The notes under the pieces are model-generated. The model had not been told where the DNA came from and searched no databases. It was given only the letters and a program-made list of their open reading frames with translations. A DNA stretch of 33,742 nucleotides from Oscillospiraceae bacterium (GTDB taxonomy: Bacteria > Bacillota > Clostridia > Oscillospirales > Oscillospiraceae): positions 1 to 33,742 of the forward strand of contig JAFSJE010000011.1 in assembly GCA_017439425.1 (NCBI GenBank), written 5' to 3'. Shown piece by piece: positions 1 through 7,570 of this stretch (its first letter is position 1; every line of letters begins with the position of its first letter). The translations under genes and the position numbers were made by a program.

Positions 1-40
1 ATTCTTTTGATGGTCATTGAATACTTCACTTCTTCCCTAT

Positions 41-1984
41 TTATTTCGAATTAAAGTTCTTTACAAAGCTGATAAATTCATCCTCCGGCACCGGCTTGCA
101 GAAATAATAGCCCTGAATAAGGTTGCAGCCGGAGTCGAGAACGCGCTTTAGCTGCACCTCAGTTTCAACGCCCTCCTGAATGACGTTCATACCGAGAGAG
201 CGAATTATCTTGATAAGGCTGTCGAGAAGCCTTGCGGAGTCCTTGTTGTTCTCGGAATTCCAAAGGATGTATTTGTCAATCTTGACGTTTTTGTATTTAC
301 TGTTTATAAGGCGAATGAGGTTTGAATAGCCGGAGCCGTAATCATCAAGCGAGAAGCTGTAACCGAGGGAATTCATCTCGAGCATTCTCGAGTTCAGATT
401 CGGCGCCTCGTCTGAGGAGGCCGACTCAGTGATCTCAAGGTTAAGCTGCTCCGGTCTAATTCCGTAAGCCTTTCTTATGCGCTCAAGCTTGTCGATTATT
501 TCGTCCTCAACAAACTGATAGACTGAGAGATTGACCTCAATATACTCGATGCCGAGCTTCCCGATATCGTTTCTGCTGATAAAATCGCAGGTTTCCTCGT
601 AAACAAAGGAGCCGATGTCGGAGATAAGACCGATCTTCTCCGCGAGAGGTATAAACTCCTCAGAGGATATGTGACCCATCACAGGGTCAAACAGTCTCAC
701 AAGCGCCTCAGCAGCCACGATCTTGCCGGTCTCTGCCGACCATATAGGCTGATACCAGACCTTGAGCCTGCGCTCGTCCACCGCAAGCCTTATCGCCTTT
801 TCAATAAGAAGGTCGCGCTTGATGAGATTTATATCATCGCTGAGACAGATCCTCTGACCGTTATTGAACCACGAATTCGGCGCAGAAAGGATCTGACTTA
901 TCTCGGCAACAGAATCGGAATCCTCGGGAATTCTGATCACGCTGACGCCCGCCTCAAGCCTTGCGGTAAGATCCTCCGACTGCCAGGTGTGTTCAAACTT
1001 TGAGAGAAGCTCATTTGCGAGCTCCTCAACCTCGCTCTCGGTATGGTTATATACGATGATCGCAAAATCCTCGTTTCTGAAGTGGAAGATGTAATCCGAG
1101 GGATAAACGCTTACAAGCCAGCCGTATACCTTTTGCAGAATGAGGTCTATGTCCTGCCCGGAAAAAAGGCTTGAGTAGAATTCAAGGTTAATAAGCTTTA
1201 TGCCGATAACGCTGAACTTCTGCCCCGTTTCAAGAAGCTTTGTTACATTTCTTATAAACGCCGATCTGCTGCCTGACCCCGTAGTTGGATCGGTCTCAGC
1301 CGTTCTGTCCTCAAGCAGAAGCATCATCGCGAGAAACGCGACAGACTCAAAAAACAGCTCGACCGAGCAATTCGGAATAAACGCCTGAAGGAGTATTCCG
1401 ATAAGCGCTACGATTATCGCAATAGCAATAGTAAGGAAGTCTTTTTTCGGGATCGCAGCCTTGTTCTTAAAAAAGAAGAATACGCCGACAAAAACGTAAG
1501 CAAGTCCGGAAAGATATTGGAAAAGTATCATCGGGCCGCGATGATAAATGAAGCTATCGTCGATATAGAAAACAAGATGCGTAAAGGGATTCGAGAGAAC
1601 AAGCATCTCAGAGAGCAGAAAAAGAGTAAGAAGATACAGGAAAAAGCTCTTTTTTCTTCCGAGAGTGGCGCCGTTTACGTTCATAATGTACAGCGCAAAG
1701 CTGACCGGCAGCGCGGTATGGTAAACATAGTAGAGGATATGGAAGAAATGCTGGAAGAAAACCACCTCGGCGCTGCCGCGCATTTCAAGAAAATAGCCGA
1801 CAACAGAGGCAAGAGATGACAGCAATACGTTAGACAGAAGATTGAGGAATATAAAATGCTGGCTTGAAAGCTTGCCGATAAAGTCGCGCGGCGGAGTATA
1901 CTGCGATCTCTTTACAATAACGCTGTAAACAATGCAGAACAGCGACAGCGCAAACGCGGCGACCTCAAACGCAACTGTATTCAA
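41..1984 (-). CDS. Membrane-bound EAL c-di-GMP phosphodiesterase with degenerate GGDEF
   Basis: Predicted to hydrolyse the second messenger cyclic di-GMP at the inner face of the membrane. The 647-residue protein has about seven hydrophobic segments in residues 5–225, resembling the 7TM input modules of signalling proteins. A GGDEF-like domain follows (about 230–380); its signature has become RNEDF (303–307), so cyclase activity is unlikely. The EAL domain (about 390–640) keeps EALVR (426–430), the Asn of EVNLS (483–487), EITES (517–521), DDYGSGYS (547–554), KIDK (568–571), EGVE (604–607) and QGYYF (624–628), so phosphodiesterase activity is expected. The start is a TTG preceded by a GGGGGTGAGG-type site. 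It has its own promoter just upstream and is a single-gene unit. The ligand sensed by the membrane part cannot be read from sequence. Confidence 0.92.
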   Translation of the reverse strand: MNTVAFEVAAFALSLFCIVYSVIVKRSQYTPPRDFIGKLSSQHFIFLNLLSNVLLSSLASVVGYFLEMRGSAEVVFFQHFFHILYYVYHTALPVSFALYIMNVNGATLGRKKSFFLYLLTLFLLSEMLVLSNPFTHLVFYIDDSFIYHRGPMILFQYLSGLAYVFVGVFFFFKNKAAIPKKDFLTIAIAIIVALIGILLQAFIPNCSVELFFESVAFLAMMLLLEDRTAETDPTTGSGSRSAFIRNVTKLLETGQKFSVIGIKLINLEFYSSLFSGQDIDLILQKVYGWLVSVYPSDYIFHFRNEDFAIIVYNHTESEVEELANELLSKFEHTWQSEDLTARLEAGVSVIRIPEDSDSVAEISQILSAPNSWFNNGQRICLSDDINLIKRDLLIEKAIRLAVDERRLKVWYQPIWSAETGKIVAAEALVRLFDPVMGHISSEEFIPLAEKIGLISDIGSFVYEETCDFISRNDIGKLGIEYIEVNLSVYQFVEDEIIDKLERIRKAYGIRPEQLNLEITESASSDEAPNLNSRMLEMNSLGYSFSLDDYGSGYSNLIRLINSKYKNVKIDKYILWNSENNKDSARLLDSLIKIIRSLGMNVIQEGVETEVQLKRVLDSGCNLIQGYYFCKPVPEDEFISFVKNFNSK

Positions 1985-2013
1985 GCCCTCACCCCCAAAA
2001 TAAACTTGAGGTT

Positions 2014-2042
2014 ATTTTACCACAATTTATCATATTTAGCAA
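2014..2042 (-). promoter_or_regulatory. Sigma-A-type promoter of the EAL gene
   Basis: On the minus strand, TTGCTA (2042–2037) is followed by a 17-base spacer and TAAAAT (2019–2014). A TG one base before the -10 box gives an extended -10. The EAL start codon lies about 30 bases downstream, so the fit is good. Assigned by motif and spacing only. Confidence 0.6.
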
Positions 2043-2108
2043 TCATAATAATACTATATTTTGATAAATATGAAAGCGGCGCAGACAATATAGTCCACAC
2101 CGCTGATA

Positions 2109-2309
2109 TTAGTGATCAAAAAGCCCCGCAAGTATCTCCGCAAGTCTGAATCTTATCTCCGGCATCCCGTCTTCATTGGAGAAGCTGCTTGTGTACGGAT
2201 TCGGGAAAGTCGAAAACCACCAGCAGGAAATGCTGCCGGGATTATTTGATAATAACAGAGCCGCGATAACCGCAGTGATGAGCGCGAGCTCAAAAGCCTT
2301 TCTTTTCAC
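2109..2309 (-). CDS. Small exported or membrane-anchored peptide, unknown function
   Basis: A 66-residue product if the GTG at 2309 is used. That GTG has AAAGGAG eight bases upstream; the GTG at 2318 lies directly on the same site and is too close. The N-terminus (two Lys/Arg, then a hydrophobic stretch to about residue 20) looks like a signal peptide or membrane anchor. The rest has one Cys in an aromatic patch (CWWF), a Pro/Ser/Tyr-rich stretch, an acidic Asn-Glu-Asp turn and a C-terminal amphipathic helix. It lies 44 bases after ispE on the same strand, probably in the same transcript. I do not recognise the family. The coding call rests on the ribosome binding site, the sensible N-terminus and the operon position. 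Confidence 0.6.
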   Translation of the reverse strand: MKRKAFELALITAVIAALLLSNNPGSISCWWFSTFPNPYTSSFSNEDGMPEIRFRLAEILAGLFDH

Positions 2310-2353
2310 ATCTATCACTCCTTTGATTGGAGCATAGACCGAAAAGAAAGCAA

Positions 2354-3235
2354 TTATACATCTATTCTGCCGATTTTTCCTGCAAAATAAACTTCCTTGA
2401 AGCTCGCTCTGAGCTTACTCACCGCTTCCCTTGCAGCGCTCTCACTCTCGAAAATACCGAAAACCGCGCTGCCGGTGCCGGTCATCGAAGCGCCGAGCGC
2501 ACCGGAATCTATAAGCTCAAGCTTTGCTTTATCAATGGTATCACGGTATTTCTGCGGAAGCGCAGCTTCAAATACATCAAATACTCTGCGCGAAACTTCG
2601 ATTATCGAGCCTTTTTCGATTGCCTCGATAAGTCCGTCAGTATCCGGCCTCGCCTTAAGCTTTATGGAGTCGATAACCGCAAAAAGCTCAGGCGTTTTGA
2701 TTGAAAACTGCGGCTTGATGATTACAAACCCGCAGTCCGGCAGCTCATGCAGAGCCTTGAAGTCCGTTCCCCTGCCGTAGGCCAGCATTGTGCCTCCCGT
2801 AATGCAGAAGGGCACGTCGGAGCCGATTGCAGCGCCAAGCTCCATAAGCTCATCACTTGAAAGCTTACCGCCGAAGTGTCTGTTCAGCGCACGAAGCACA
2901 GCCGCAGCATCGGACGAGCCACCGCCCATACCTGCGCAGACCGGAACTACCTTTTTTAAGTCGATTCTGATATTTTTGTCGGAAATTCCCGCAGCCTCGA
3001 GGTATTTCTTTGCCGATACGAAGGCAAGGTTTTTCTCATTTGTCGGAAGGTAGCTCTTGTTTGTGAAAACGGAGATCTCTCCATCGCCGTCGGAGATCGT
3101 GAGGCTCAGCTCGTCGCAGAGAGATATCGACTGCATTACCATCAGCATTTCATGATAGCCGTCGGGACGCTTTCTGAGAACGTCAAGCGAGAGGTTGAGC
3201 TTGGAGTAAGCCTTTTCAGTTACTCTCTCTCTCAT
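2354..3235 (-). CDS. ispE: 4-diphosphocytidyl-2-C-methyl-D-erythritol kinase
   Basis: Cytosolic GHMP kinase that phosphorylates the 2-hydroxyl of CDP-methylerythritol with ATP, the fourth step of the non-mevalonate (MEP) route to isoprenoids. The protein has 293 residues, normal for IspE. The N-terminus reads KAYSKLNLSLDV, the family's substrate-binding start, followed by the glycine-rich ATP loop GMGGGSSDAA near residues 100–110 and the C-terminal motif MTGTGSAVFG. I chose ATG 3235, not 3262, because AGAAAGG lies correctly upstream and the family normally begins just before the KAYSK motif. It overlaps the end of the aminotransferase gene by 20 bases, so the two are probably translationally coupled. 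Pairing with amino-acid genes appears to be positional only. Confidence 0.95.
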   Translation of the reverse strand: MRERVTEKAYSKLNLSLDVLRKRPDGYHEMLMVMQSISLCDELSLTISDGDGEISVFTNKSYLPTNEKNLAFVSAKKYLEAAGISDKNIRIDLKKVVPVCAGMGGGSSDAAAVLRALNRHFGGKLSSDELMELGAAIGSDVPFCITGGTMLAYGRGTDFKALHELPDCGFVIIKPQFSIKTPELFAVIDSIKLKARPDTDGLIEAIEKGSIIEVSRRVFDVFEAALPQKYRDTIDKAKLELIDSGALGASMTGTGSAVFGIFESESAAREAVSKLRASFKEVYFAGKIGRIDV

Positions 3236-4409
3236 TTTTGACCTTTCTGACAAACTCCGCAAGCCTGTCCATAGCCTCCTCGATATCCCTGACGGAAGCG
3301 GCGTAGCACATTCTTACAAAGCCTTCTCCGCCGTCGCCGAAGGCAGTGCCGGGAATTACCGCGACCTTGTACTCCTGCAAAAAGCGCGTGCAGAACTCGT
3401 CTGAAGAAAGCCCCGTGGACTTTATGCAGGGGAACATATAGAATGCGCCCTTCGGCTCGAAGCATTCTAGACCGGCATCACGCAGCCTCGAAAGCATAAG
3501 CCTGCGGCGGAAATCGTAGCTTTCGCGCATCTTCTCGATATCCTCGTCGCCGTTTTTCAACGCCTCGATGGCGGCATACTGGCTCGTAGTCGGCGCGCTC
3601 ATAATGCCGTACTGGTGGATTTTCACCATCTGACCGAGGAGCTCTTTTGGGCCGCAGACGTAGCCCATACGCCAGCCGGTCATTGCATAAGCCTTGGAAA
3701 AGCCGTTTACAACGAGTGTGCGTTCATATAGCTCGGGAATGTTAGCCGGCGAGGTGTGATGAACGCCGTAGCTGAGCTCTGAATAGATCTCATCGGAGAG
3801 TATCATGATCTGAGTGCCGCGCAGTACCTCTGCAATAGCCTCAAGGTCAGCTCTCTCCATAATTCCACCGGTGGGATTATTCGGGAAAGGCAGAACAACG
3901 AGCTTTGTCCTTGGTGTGATCGCCGCCCTCAGCTCGTCAGCCGTGAGCCTGAATTCATTCTCAGCTTTGGTTTCTATGTACACAGGCGTTGCGCCGCTCA
4001 TAGTTACTATCGGGCCGTAGCACACAAAGCTCGGCACCGGTATGATCGCCTCGTCGCCGGGGCCGCAGAGAGCGCGCACACAGAGGTCTATCGCCTCAGA
4101 GCCGCCGACGGTGACGAAAATCTCGCCGTTCGGGTCATATCTGAGGTCAAAGCGGCGCACAAGATATTTCGCTATTTCCTCACGCAGGCGCTTCATTCCG
4201 GCGTTTGGAGTGTATTTTGTGTAGCCCTGCTCGAGAGAGTAGATTCCCGCCTCTCTGATATGCCACGGAGTGACAAAATCCGGCTCGCCTATTCCGAGGC
4301 TAATGGCAGTTCCGTCATTCATATCTGCCATGAGGTCGAAGAATTTTCTGATTCCCGAGGGCTTGAGCGAGCGCACACGCTCGTTCATAATCGCGTTGTA
4401 GTCAATCAT
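3216..4409 (-). CDS. PLP-dependent class I/II aminotransferase (AlaT/PatA-like)
   Basis: Fold-type I pyridoxal-phosphate transaminase of 397 residues, cytosolic. Visible family features are the N-terminal PSGIRKF and GEPDFVTPW segments, the TPNAG turn, FPNNPTGG (the Asn that contacts PLP), SDEIYSEL (Asp for the pyridine nitrogen), the Schiff-base lysine in GFSKAYAMTGWR, and the C-terminal carboxylate-binding Arg in GFVRMCYA. The start overlaps the stop of the upstream Lrp/AsnC gene by four bases (ATGA). An AsnC-type regulator next to such an aminotransferase is the arrangement of alaR–alaT (yugG–yugH) in Bacillus subtilis. Alanine or a related amino acid is therefore a reasonable guess, but aspartate or another substrate is equally possible. 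Confidence 0.93.
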   Translation of the reverse strand: MIDYNAIMNERVRSLKPSGIRKFFDLMADMNDGTAISLGIGEPDFVTPWHIREAGIYSLEQGYTKYTPNAGMKRLREEIAKYLVRRFDLRYDPNGEIFVTVGGSEAIDLCVRALCGPGDEAIIPVPSFVCYGPIVTMSGATPVYIETKAENEFRLTADELRAAITPRTKLVVLPFPNNPTGGIMERADLEAIAEVLRGTQIMILSDEIYSELSYGVHHTSPANIPELYERTLVVNGFSKAYAMTGWRMGYVCGPKELLGQMVKIHQYGIMSAPTTSQYAAIEALKNGDEDIEKMRESYDFRRRLMLSRLRDAGLECFEPKGAFYMFPCIKSTGLSSDEFCTRFLQEYKVAVIPGTAFGDGGEGFVRMCYAASVRDIEEAMDRLAEFVRKVKNERESN

Positions 4410-4885
4410 ACGAAGAGTACCCTCTCCTCCTGCTCAGTCTCGGATTTGAACATGATGTGATTATCCTTGTAGCGCTTCATTATAAAGTGCGTTGCCGTGG
4501 AGATAACGCCCTCGATAGGCGCAAGCTTCAGGGATACGAACTGGCTGACCTCCTTGAGCGTTTTTCCCTCGACAATAACGGCGAAGTCAAATGCCCCGCT
4601 CATAAGATAAAGGCTCTCAACCTCATCGTACTGGTAGATGCGCTCAGCGATGCGGTCAAAGCCGTCGTCGCGCTGCGGAGTTATCTTTACCTCGATAAAT
4701 GCCGTAACTGTCTCGACGTCGGTGCGATCCCAGTCGATAAGAGCTGTGTACCCGTTAATAACGTGATCCTTCTCGAGCTTTTCGACGATCTCTCTGACCT
4801 CAGGTTCGCTCTTTCCCGTCATCTCTGCGAGCTCTTTCGCGGTATAGCGGGCATCCTCCTCAAGAAGCTTCAATATAGAAGTCAT
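4406..4885 (-). CDS. Lrp/AsnC family transcriptional regulator
   Basis: A 159-residue regulator with an N-terminal winged helix-turn-helix (about residues 1–60; ELAEMTGKSEPEVREIVEKL is the DNA-binding helix pair) and a C-terminal RAM ligand-binding domain (about 65–150; GAFDFAVIVEGKTL is typical). Members of this family bind amino acids and form dimers or octamers. The start ATG at 4885 has GGGAGG upstream. The gene overlaps the aminotransferase start by four bases, so it probably regulates that gene in response to an amino acid. It lies 21 bases after the membrane-protein gene on the same transcript. Confidence 0.93.
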   Translation of the reverse strand: MTSILKLLEEDARYTAKELAEMTGKSEPEVREIVEKLEKDHVINGYTALIDWDRTDVETVTAFIEVKITPQRDDGFDRIAERIYQYDEVESLYLMSGAFDFAVIVEGKTLKEVSQFVSLKLAPIEGVISTATHFIMKRYKDNHIMFKSETEQEERVLFV

Positions 4886-4906
4886 GTTTTTTCCTCCCTT
4901 GGGTTA

Positions 4907-6229
4907 TTAGTTATTGAGAACTCTGACTATTCTCCAGTTATCCTCGTATCTGACAAAGAAGAACAGAACAGAATGATCGGTTTCGGGCGCGGTCTTGATT
5001 GTGAACTTCATCTCAGCGGTGAACATATCATCGCCGTAGCGAATAACGGATGCAATCTCACTCGATCCGAGCGTCGTGTCGCGGCCGTTCACCCAGAGAA
5101 GCGAAGAGCCGGCGCTCTTTGCGCGCTTGGCAACCTCAGAATTCGGAACGAGGAACTTCAGGTAGTTATTGAGGTTTGTCTGGAAATCCTTATTCTTGTT
5201 GCCGCTGAAATTGACGTAGGCCTTGAAAGCGTCGGTAACGCGCTGAGAAACCTCAGCCTTGAAGGAAGCGTCCTCGTAAAGCGCATAGGTCGTTACCTTG
5301 TTCTCAACAGATACGGGCTCTGGCGATGAGCCGTCATAGGAAGCTGCTCTGATGTGCGGCTCTGCGATAAGTCCGCGGACTGTATAGGTTTTTATCTCCG
5401 GGACGTAAGGAATCATGTCCTCAATGCCCTCGAAGTCCTCAAGCTTTACGCTCGAAATCTCGGCATTGGAATCGTCAAGAAGAATGTCATTGACGAATAC
5501 GGTATACTCACCCGGCGCGACGATCTTATAATCCGACTCCACCGGCGCGTAATAATATGACGAGCCGGAAACCACGCTCTCCTCAAGCTCTTCGCCGTTT
5601 TCCGCAATTACCTTGATGTTTTCCGTACCGTAGACGTCGGTAAGAGCGTATTTTTTTAGTCCGAGAATATCGGCTCTTCCCTGCTCCAGTGGTGAAAGCT
5701 CTACGCTCTGAGCGTTTTTCTCCGCCGAGTATTTCTCATCGGCATTAATGCCGGAAATAAGGAGCGTGGCATTATCAGGAATATAAATGCACAGCTCGCT
5801 GGGAACGATCTTCAGCTCAGAAACCTTCCAGGTATTCGAGTCGTAGTCGAGCGCCTTGTCGGGTGAGAGAAAAGCAGTGATATAAGTCCTCTTCCCGAGG
5901 CGTATTCCGTATGCGGGCGACTGCTCGGTGTACTCGTCGAGTTTTTTGTAGTAGGTGACATTTTCAAAGTCGAGTGTGTTGAGAAAACTCTCCTCAACGC
6001 CCATGCCCTGCATCTTTTCTCTGAGCGAGCTTCTGTTAACGTCCATCCATTCGGCGAACGCAGTGTCTGGTCTTGACGCTTCAAAAACTTCAAGTCTATG
6101 CCATAAAACACCGAGAAGTGCCGCGGTGAGCGAAAGAAATACTGCTGAATAAAGTATCATCCACACCCAGAAATGGCTCTTTTTTGCCTTAACGGGCTCG
6201 TTTTTAACGTGTTTTCCTATATAAGCCAT
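4907..6229 (-). CDS. Single-pass membrane protein with extracytoplasmic domains, unknown function
   Basis: A 440-residue protein with a short basic cytoplasmic N-terminus, one membrane helix at about residues 20–43 and no further hydrophobic segments, so most of it should face outside (type II topology). A middle segment, around APGEYTVFVNDI, looks like a small beta domain of PEGA type. The last about 110 residues, ending in FFVRYEDNWRIVRVLNN, resemble an NTF2-like or TcaA-like C-terminal domain. That is a weak resemblance by eye. The gene starts five bases before the preceding phosphodiester glycosidase ends its coding run (4-base gap), so the two are co-translated and probably act together at the cell surface. 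I cannot assign a reaction. Confidence 0.8.
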   Translation of the reverse strand: MAYIGKHVKNEPVKAKKSHFWVWMILYSAVFLSLTAALLGVLWHRLEVFEASRPDTAFAEWMDVNRSSLREKMQGMGVEESFLNTLDFENVTYYKKLDEYTEQSPAYGIRLGKRTYITAFLSPDKALDYDSNTWKVSELKIVPSELCIYIPDNATLLISGINADEKYSAEKNAQSVELSPLEQGRADILGLKKYALTDVYGTENIKVIAENGEELEESVVSGSSYYYAPVESDYKIVAPGEYTVFVNDILLDDSNAEISSVKLEDFEGIEDMIPYVPEIKTYTVRGLIAEPHIRAASYDGSSPEPVSVENKVTTYALYEDASFKAEVSQRVTDAFKAYVNFSGNKNKDFQTNLNNYLKFLVPNSEVAKRAKSAGSSLLWVNGRDTTLGSSEIASVIRYGDDMFTAEMKFTIKTAPETDHSVLFFFVRYEDNWRIVRVLNN

Positions 6230-6233
6230 CTTC

Positions 6234-7253
6234 TCACCTCGTTATCAAAAAGCAGGTCGGAAGCGGCCTGGAGCCGATTACGGAGGAGTTTATGATCATT
6301 TCCTCGCCATCGTAGATCATCTTTGTGGATGAGCCTCCGTCGAGGTTCGCGGCATTTACAGCGCCGTGCTCAAGGAATATGCTGATGAGATCCTCATAGG
6401 TTGCGCCGAGTGAGGAAATCTGTCTGCCCTCGATGCATAGAAGCAGAATGGCTCCGTCCGCGCGCTGACCTATCGCACTCCTCGGGTTTACACCAGAGGT
6501 GGTTATCTCCCTTGTCGACTGCGCCTCGCCGTTCACAATAAGCGCAGGGCCGAACGAACAAGCCCATTTAAGATTTCGCTCAAGAGCTTTCTTGCCGCTC
6601 ATCTTTCCGACGTGAAGGATACCGTCGTTGTCTATTCCTATTACGGTCGTAGTTGTGCCGTCGTCCCAGACGAGATTTCCGTCGGTAATTACTATGCCCT
6701 CGGGTGTGCCTCCGTGTCCGGTGCCGTTTTCATCCTTGAAGCTGCCGCCGTTTATGCCGCCTATGGCGTCGTACTTCGTAAGCATTTTTTCGAGCGTAAG
6801 TCCATAGCCGCCGAAAGAGTCGGGTGTTCCGATAATAACTCGCTCTGGATCCTTGACGATGAGCATAACACCGCTGTAGCTTGCACCCTTTATGCGCACT
6901 ACCTCGATGTCCTCTTCGGCAATCTCTTCACCGGTCTGGTCTCCGGACTCGTCAGCCTTTCTCGAGGCGGTGATGGTAACAAGTGAGGAGTCAGTCGATA
7001 CCTCTTCCGTAAACGAATCCTCGGTATCGTCCATTATCTCAGCAATACGCTCAGCCGGAAGATAAATCTCGGGTATCCAGTAAATCGCGCTTGTCTCCTT
7101 GAGCGAACGGGTAAGAAGCTCCTGCGCCGTTGTCGACGGCCCGCGCAGCACAACCCACAGCACACCGAGAATCGCGATAAGCAGTAAAAGAACGGTGACA
7201 AGTAGAAAAATAAGCACTCTCACAACCGCTCTGCCTATACTTTTAGTTTTCAT
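6234..7253 (-). CDS. Phosphodiester glycosidase (NAGPA-domain) family protein, membrane anchored
   Basis: A 339-residue protein with one N-terminal membrane helix (about residues 10–36), then an acidic linker (about 70–115) and a C-terminal NAGPA domain (PF09992-type). The domain shows GGINGGSF, the invariant NPRSAIGQ and the NLDGGSST motif near the C-terminus. Family members cleave GlcNAc-1-phosphodiester-type bonds; bacterial copies are often linked to exopolysaccharide or wall glycopolymers. ATG 7253 was chosen because AGAGGT sits correctly upstream; the longer reading frame to 7325 would run through the promoter. It is the first gene of the operon that continues to ispE. The exact substrate is unknown. 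Confidence 0.88.
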   Translation of the reverse strand: MKTKSIGRAVVRVLIFLLVTVLLLLIAILGVLWVVLRGPSTTAQELLTRSLKETSAIYWIPEIYLPAERIAEIMDDTEDSFTEEVSTDSSLVTITASRKADESGDQTGEEIAEEDIEVVRIKGASYSGVMLIVKDPERVIIGTPDSFGGYGLTLEKMLTKYDAIGGINGGSFKDENGTGHGGTPEGIVITDGNLVWDDGTTTTVIGIDNDGILHVGKMSGKKALERNLKWACSFGPALIVNGEAQSTREITTSGVNPRSAIGQRADGAILLLCIEGRQISSLGATYEDLISIFLEHGAVNAANLDGGSSTKMIYDGEEMIINSSVIGSRPLPTCFLITR

Positions 7254-7286
7254 AAGTACCTCTATCTTTTTATACTCTGACTTTAT

Positions 7287-7315
7287 ATTATATTGCATCA
7301 ATATAAAAAAAGCAA
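7287..7315 (-). promoter_or_regulatory. Promoter of the phosphodiester glycosidase–ispE operon
   Basis: On the minus strand, TTGCTT (7315–7310), a 17-base spacer and a perfect TATAAT (7292–7287). The -35 box lies in the T-tract of the terminator that closes the preceding operon. The first start codon is about 35 bases further on. Confidence 0.65.
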
Positions 7316-7316
7316 G

Positions 7317-7340
7317 AAAAAACACCGGTATCCCGGTGTT
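7317..7340 (-). terminator. Rho-independent terminator after the DUF378 gene
   Basis: AACACCGG (7321–7328) pairs with CCGGTGTT (7333–7340) across a four-base loop. On the minus strand it is followed by a long T-rich run. It lies 17 bases past the DUF378 stop codon and ends the recG–flippase–DUF378 operon. Confidence 0.8.
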
Positions 7341-7357
7341 TAATCTTTAATGTGCGC

Positions 7358-7570
7358 TTATGCGTGCTGAGGCTCGTAATCTCTGTCGCGGAAGAGAAGC
7401 GAGATGCACCACAGTGCGGCAAGAGCAACGAGAGTATAGACTATTCTTGCTCCGATTGCGGTCTGACCGCCGAAGATATATGCAACGAGGTCGAATTTGA
7501 AAACTCCGACAAGTCCCCAGTTGACACCGCCGATTATAGTGAGCAAGAGCGCAATTCTGTCGATAATCAT
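7358..7570 (-). CDS. DUF378 family small membrane protein
   Basis: A 70-residue protein with two membrane helices (about residues 5–25 and 38–60) and the family motif GGVNWGLVGVF in the first helix. This matches the DUF378 family (YuzA-like), common in Bacillota and of unknown function. Its ATG overlaps the stop of the flippase gene by four bases, so it is translationally coupled to it. A terminator follows directly. Confidence 0.88.
   Translation of the reverse strand: MIIDRIALLLTIIGGVNWGLVGVFKFDLVAYIFGGQTAIGARIVYTLVALAALWCISLLFRDRDYEPQHA

Noticed and set aside
2109-2309. AgrD-type autoinducer precursor
   Set aside because: One Cys after a hydrophobic N-terminus is suggestive, but there is no agrB-like protease nearby, the C-terminal part is too long, and the residues after the Cys do not give a clear thiolactone core.
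4457-5329. A 290-codon plus-strand open frame across the Lrp and membrane-protein genes
   Set aside because: It lies antisense to two supported genes, crosses their junction and resembles no family.
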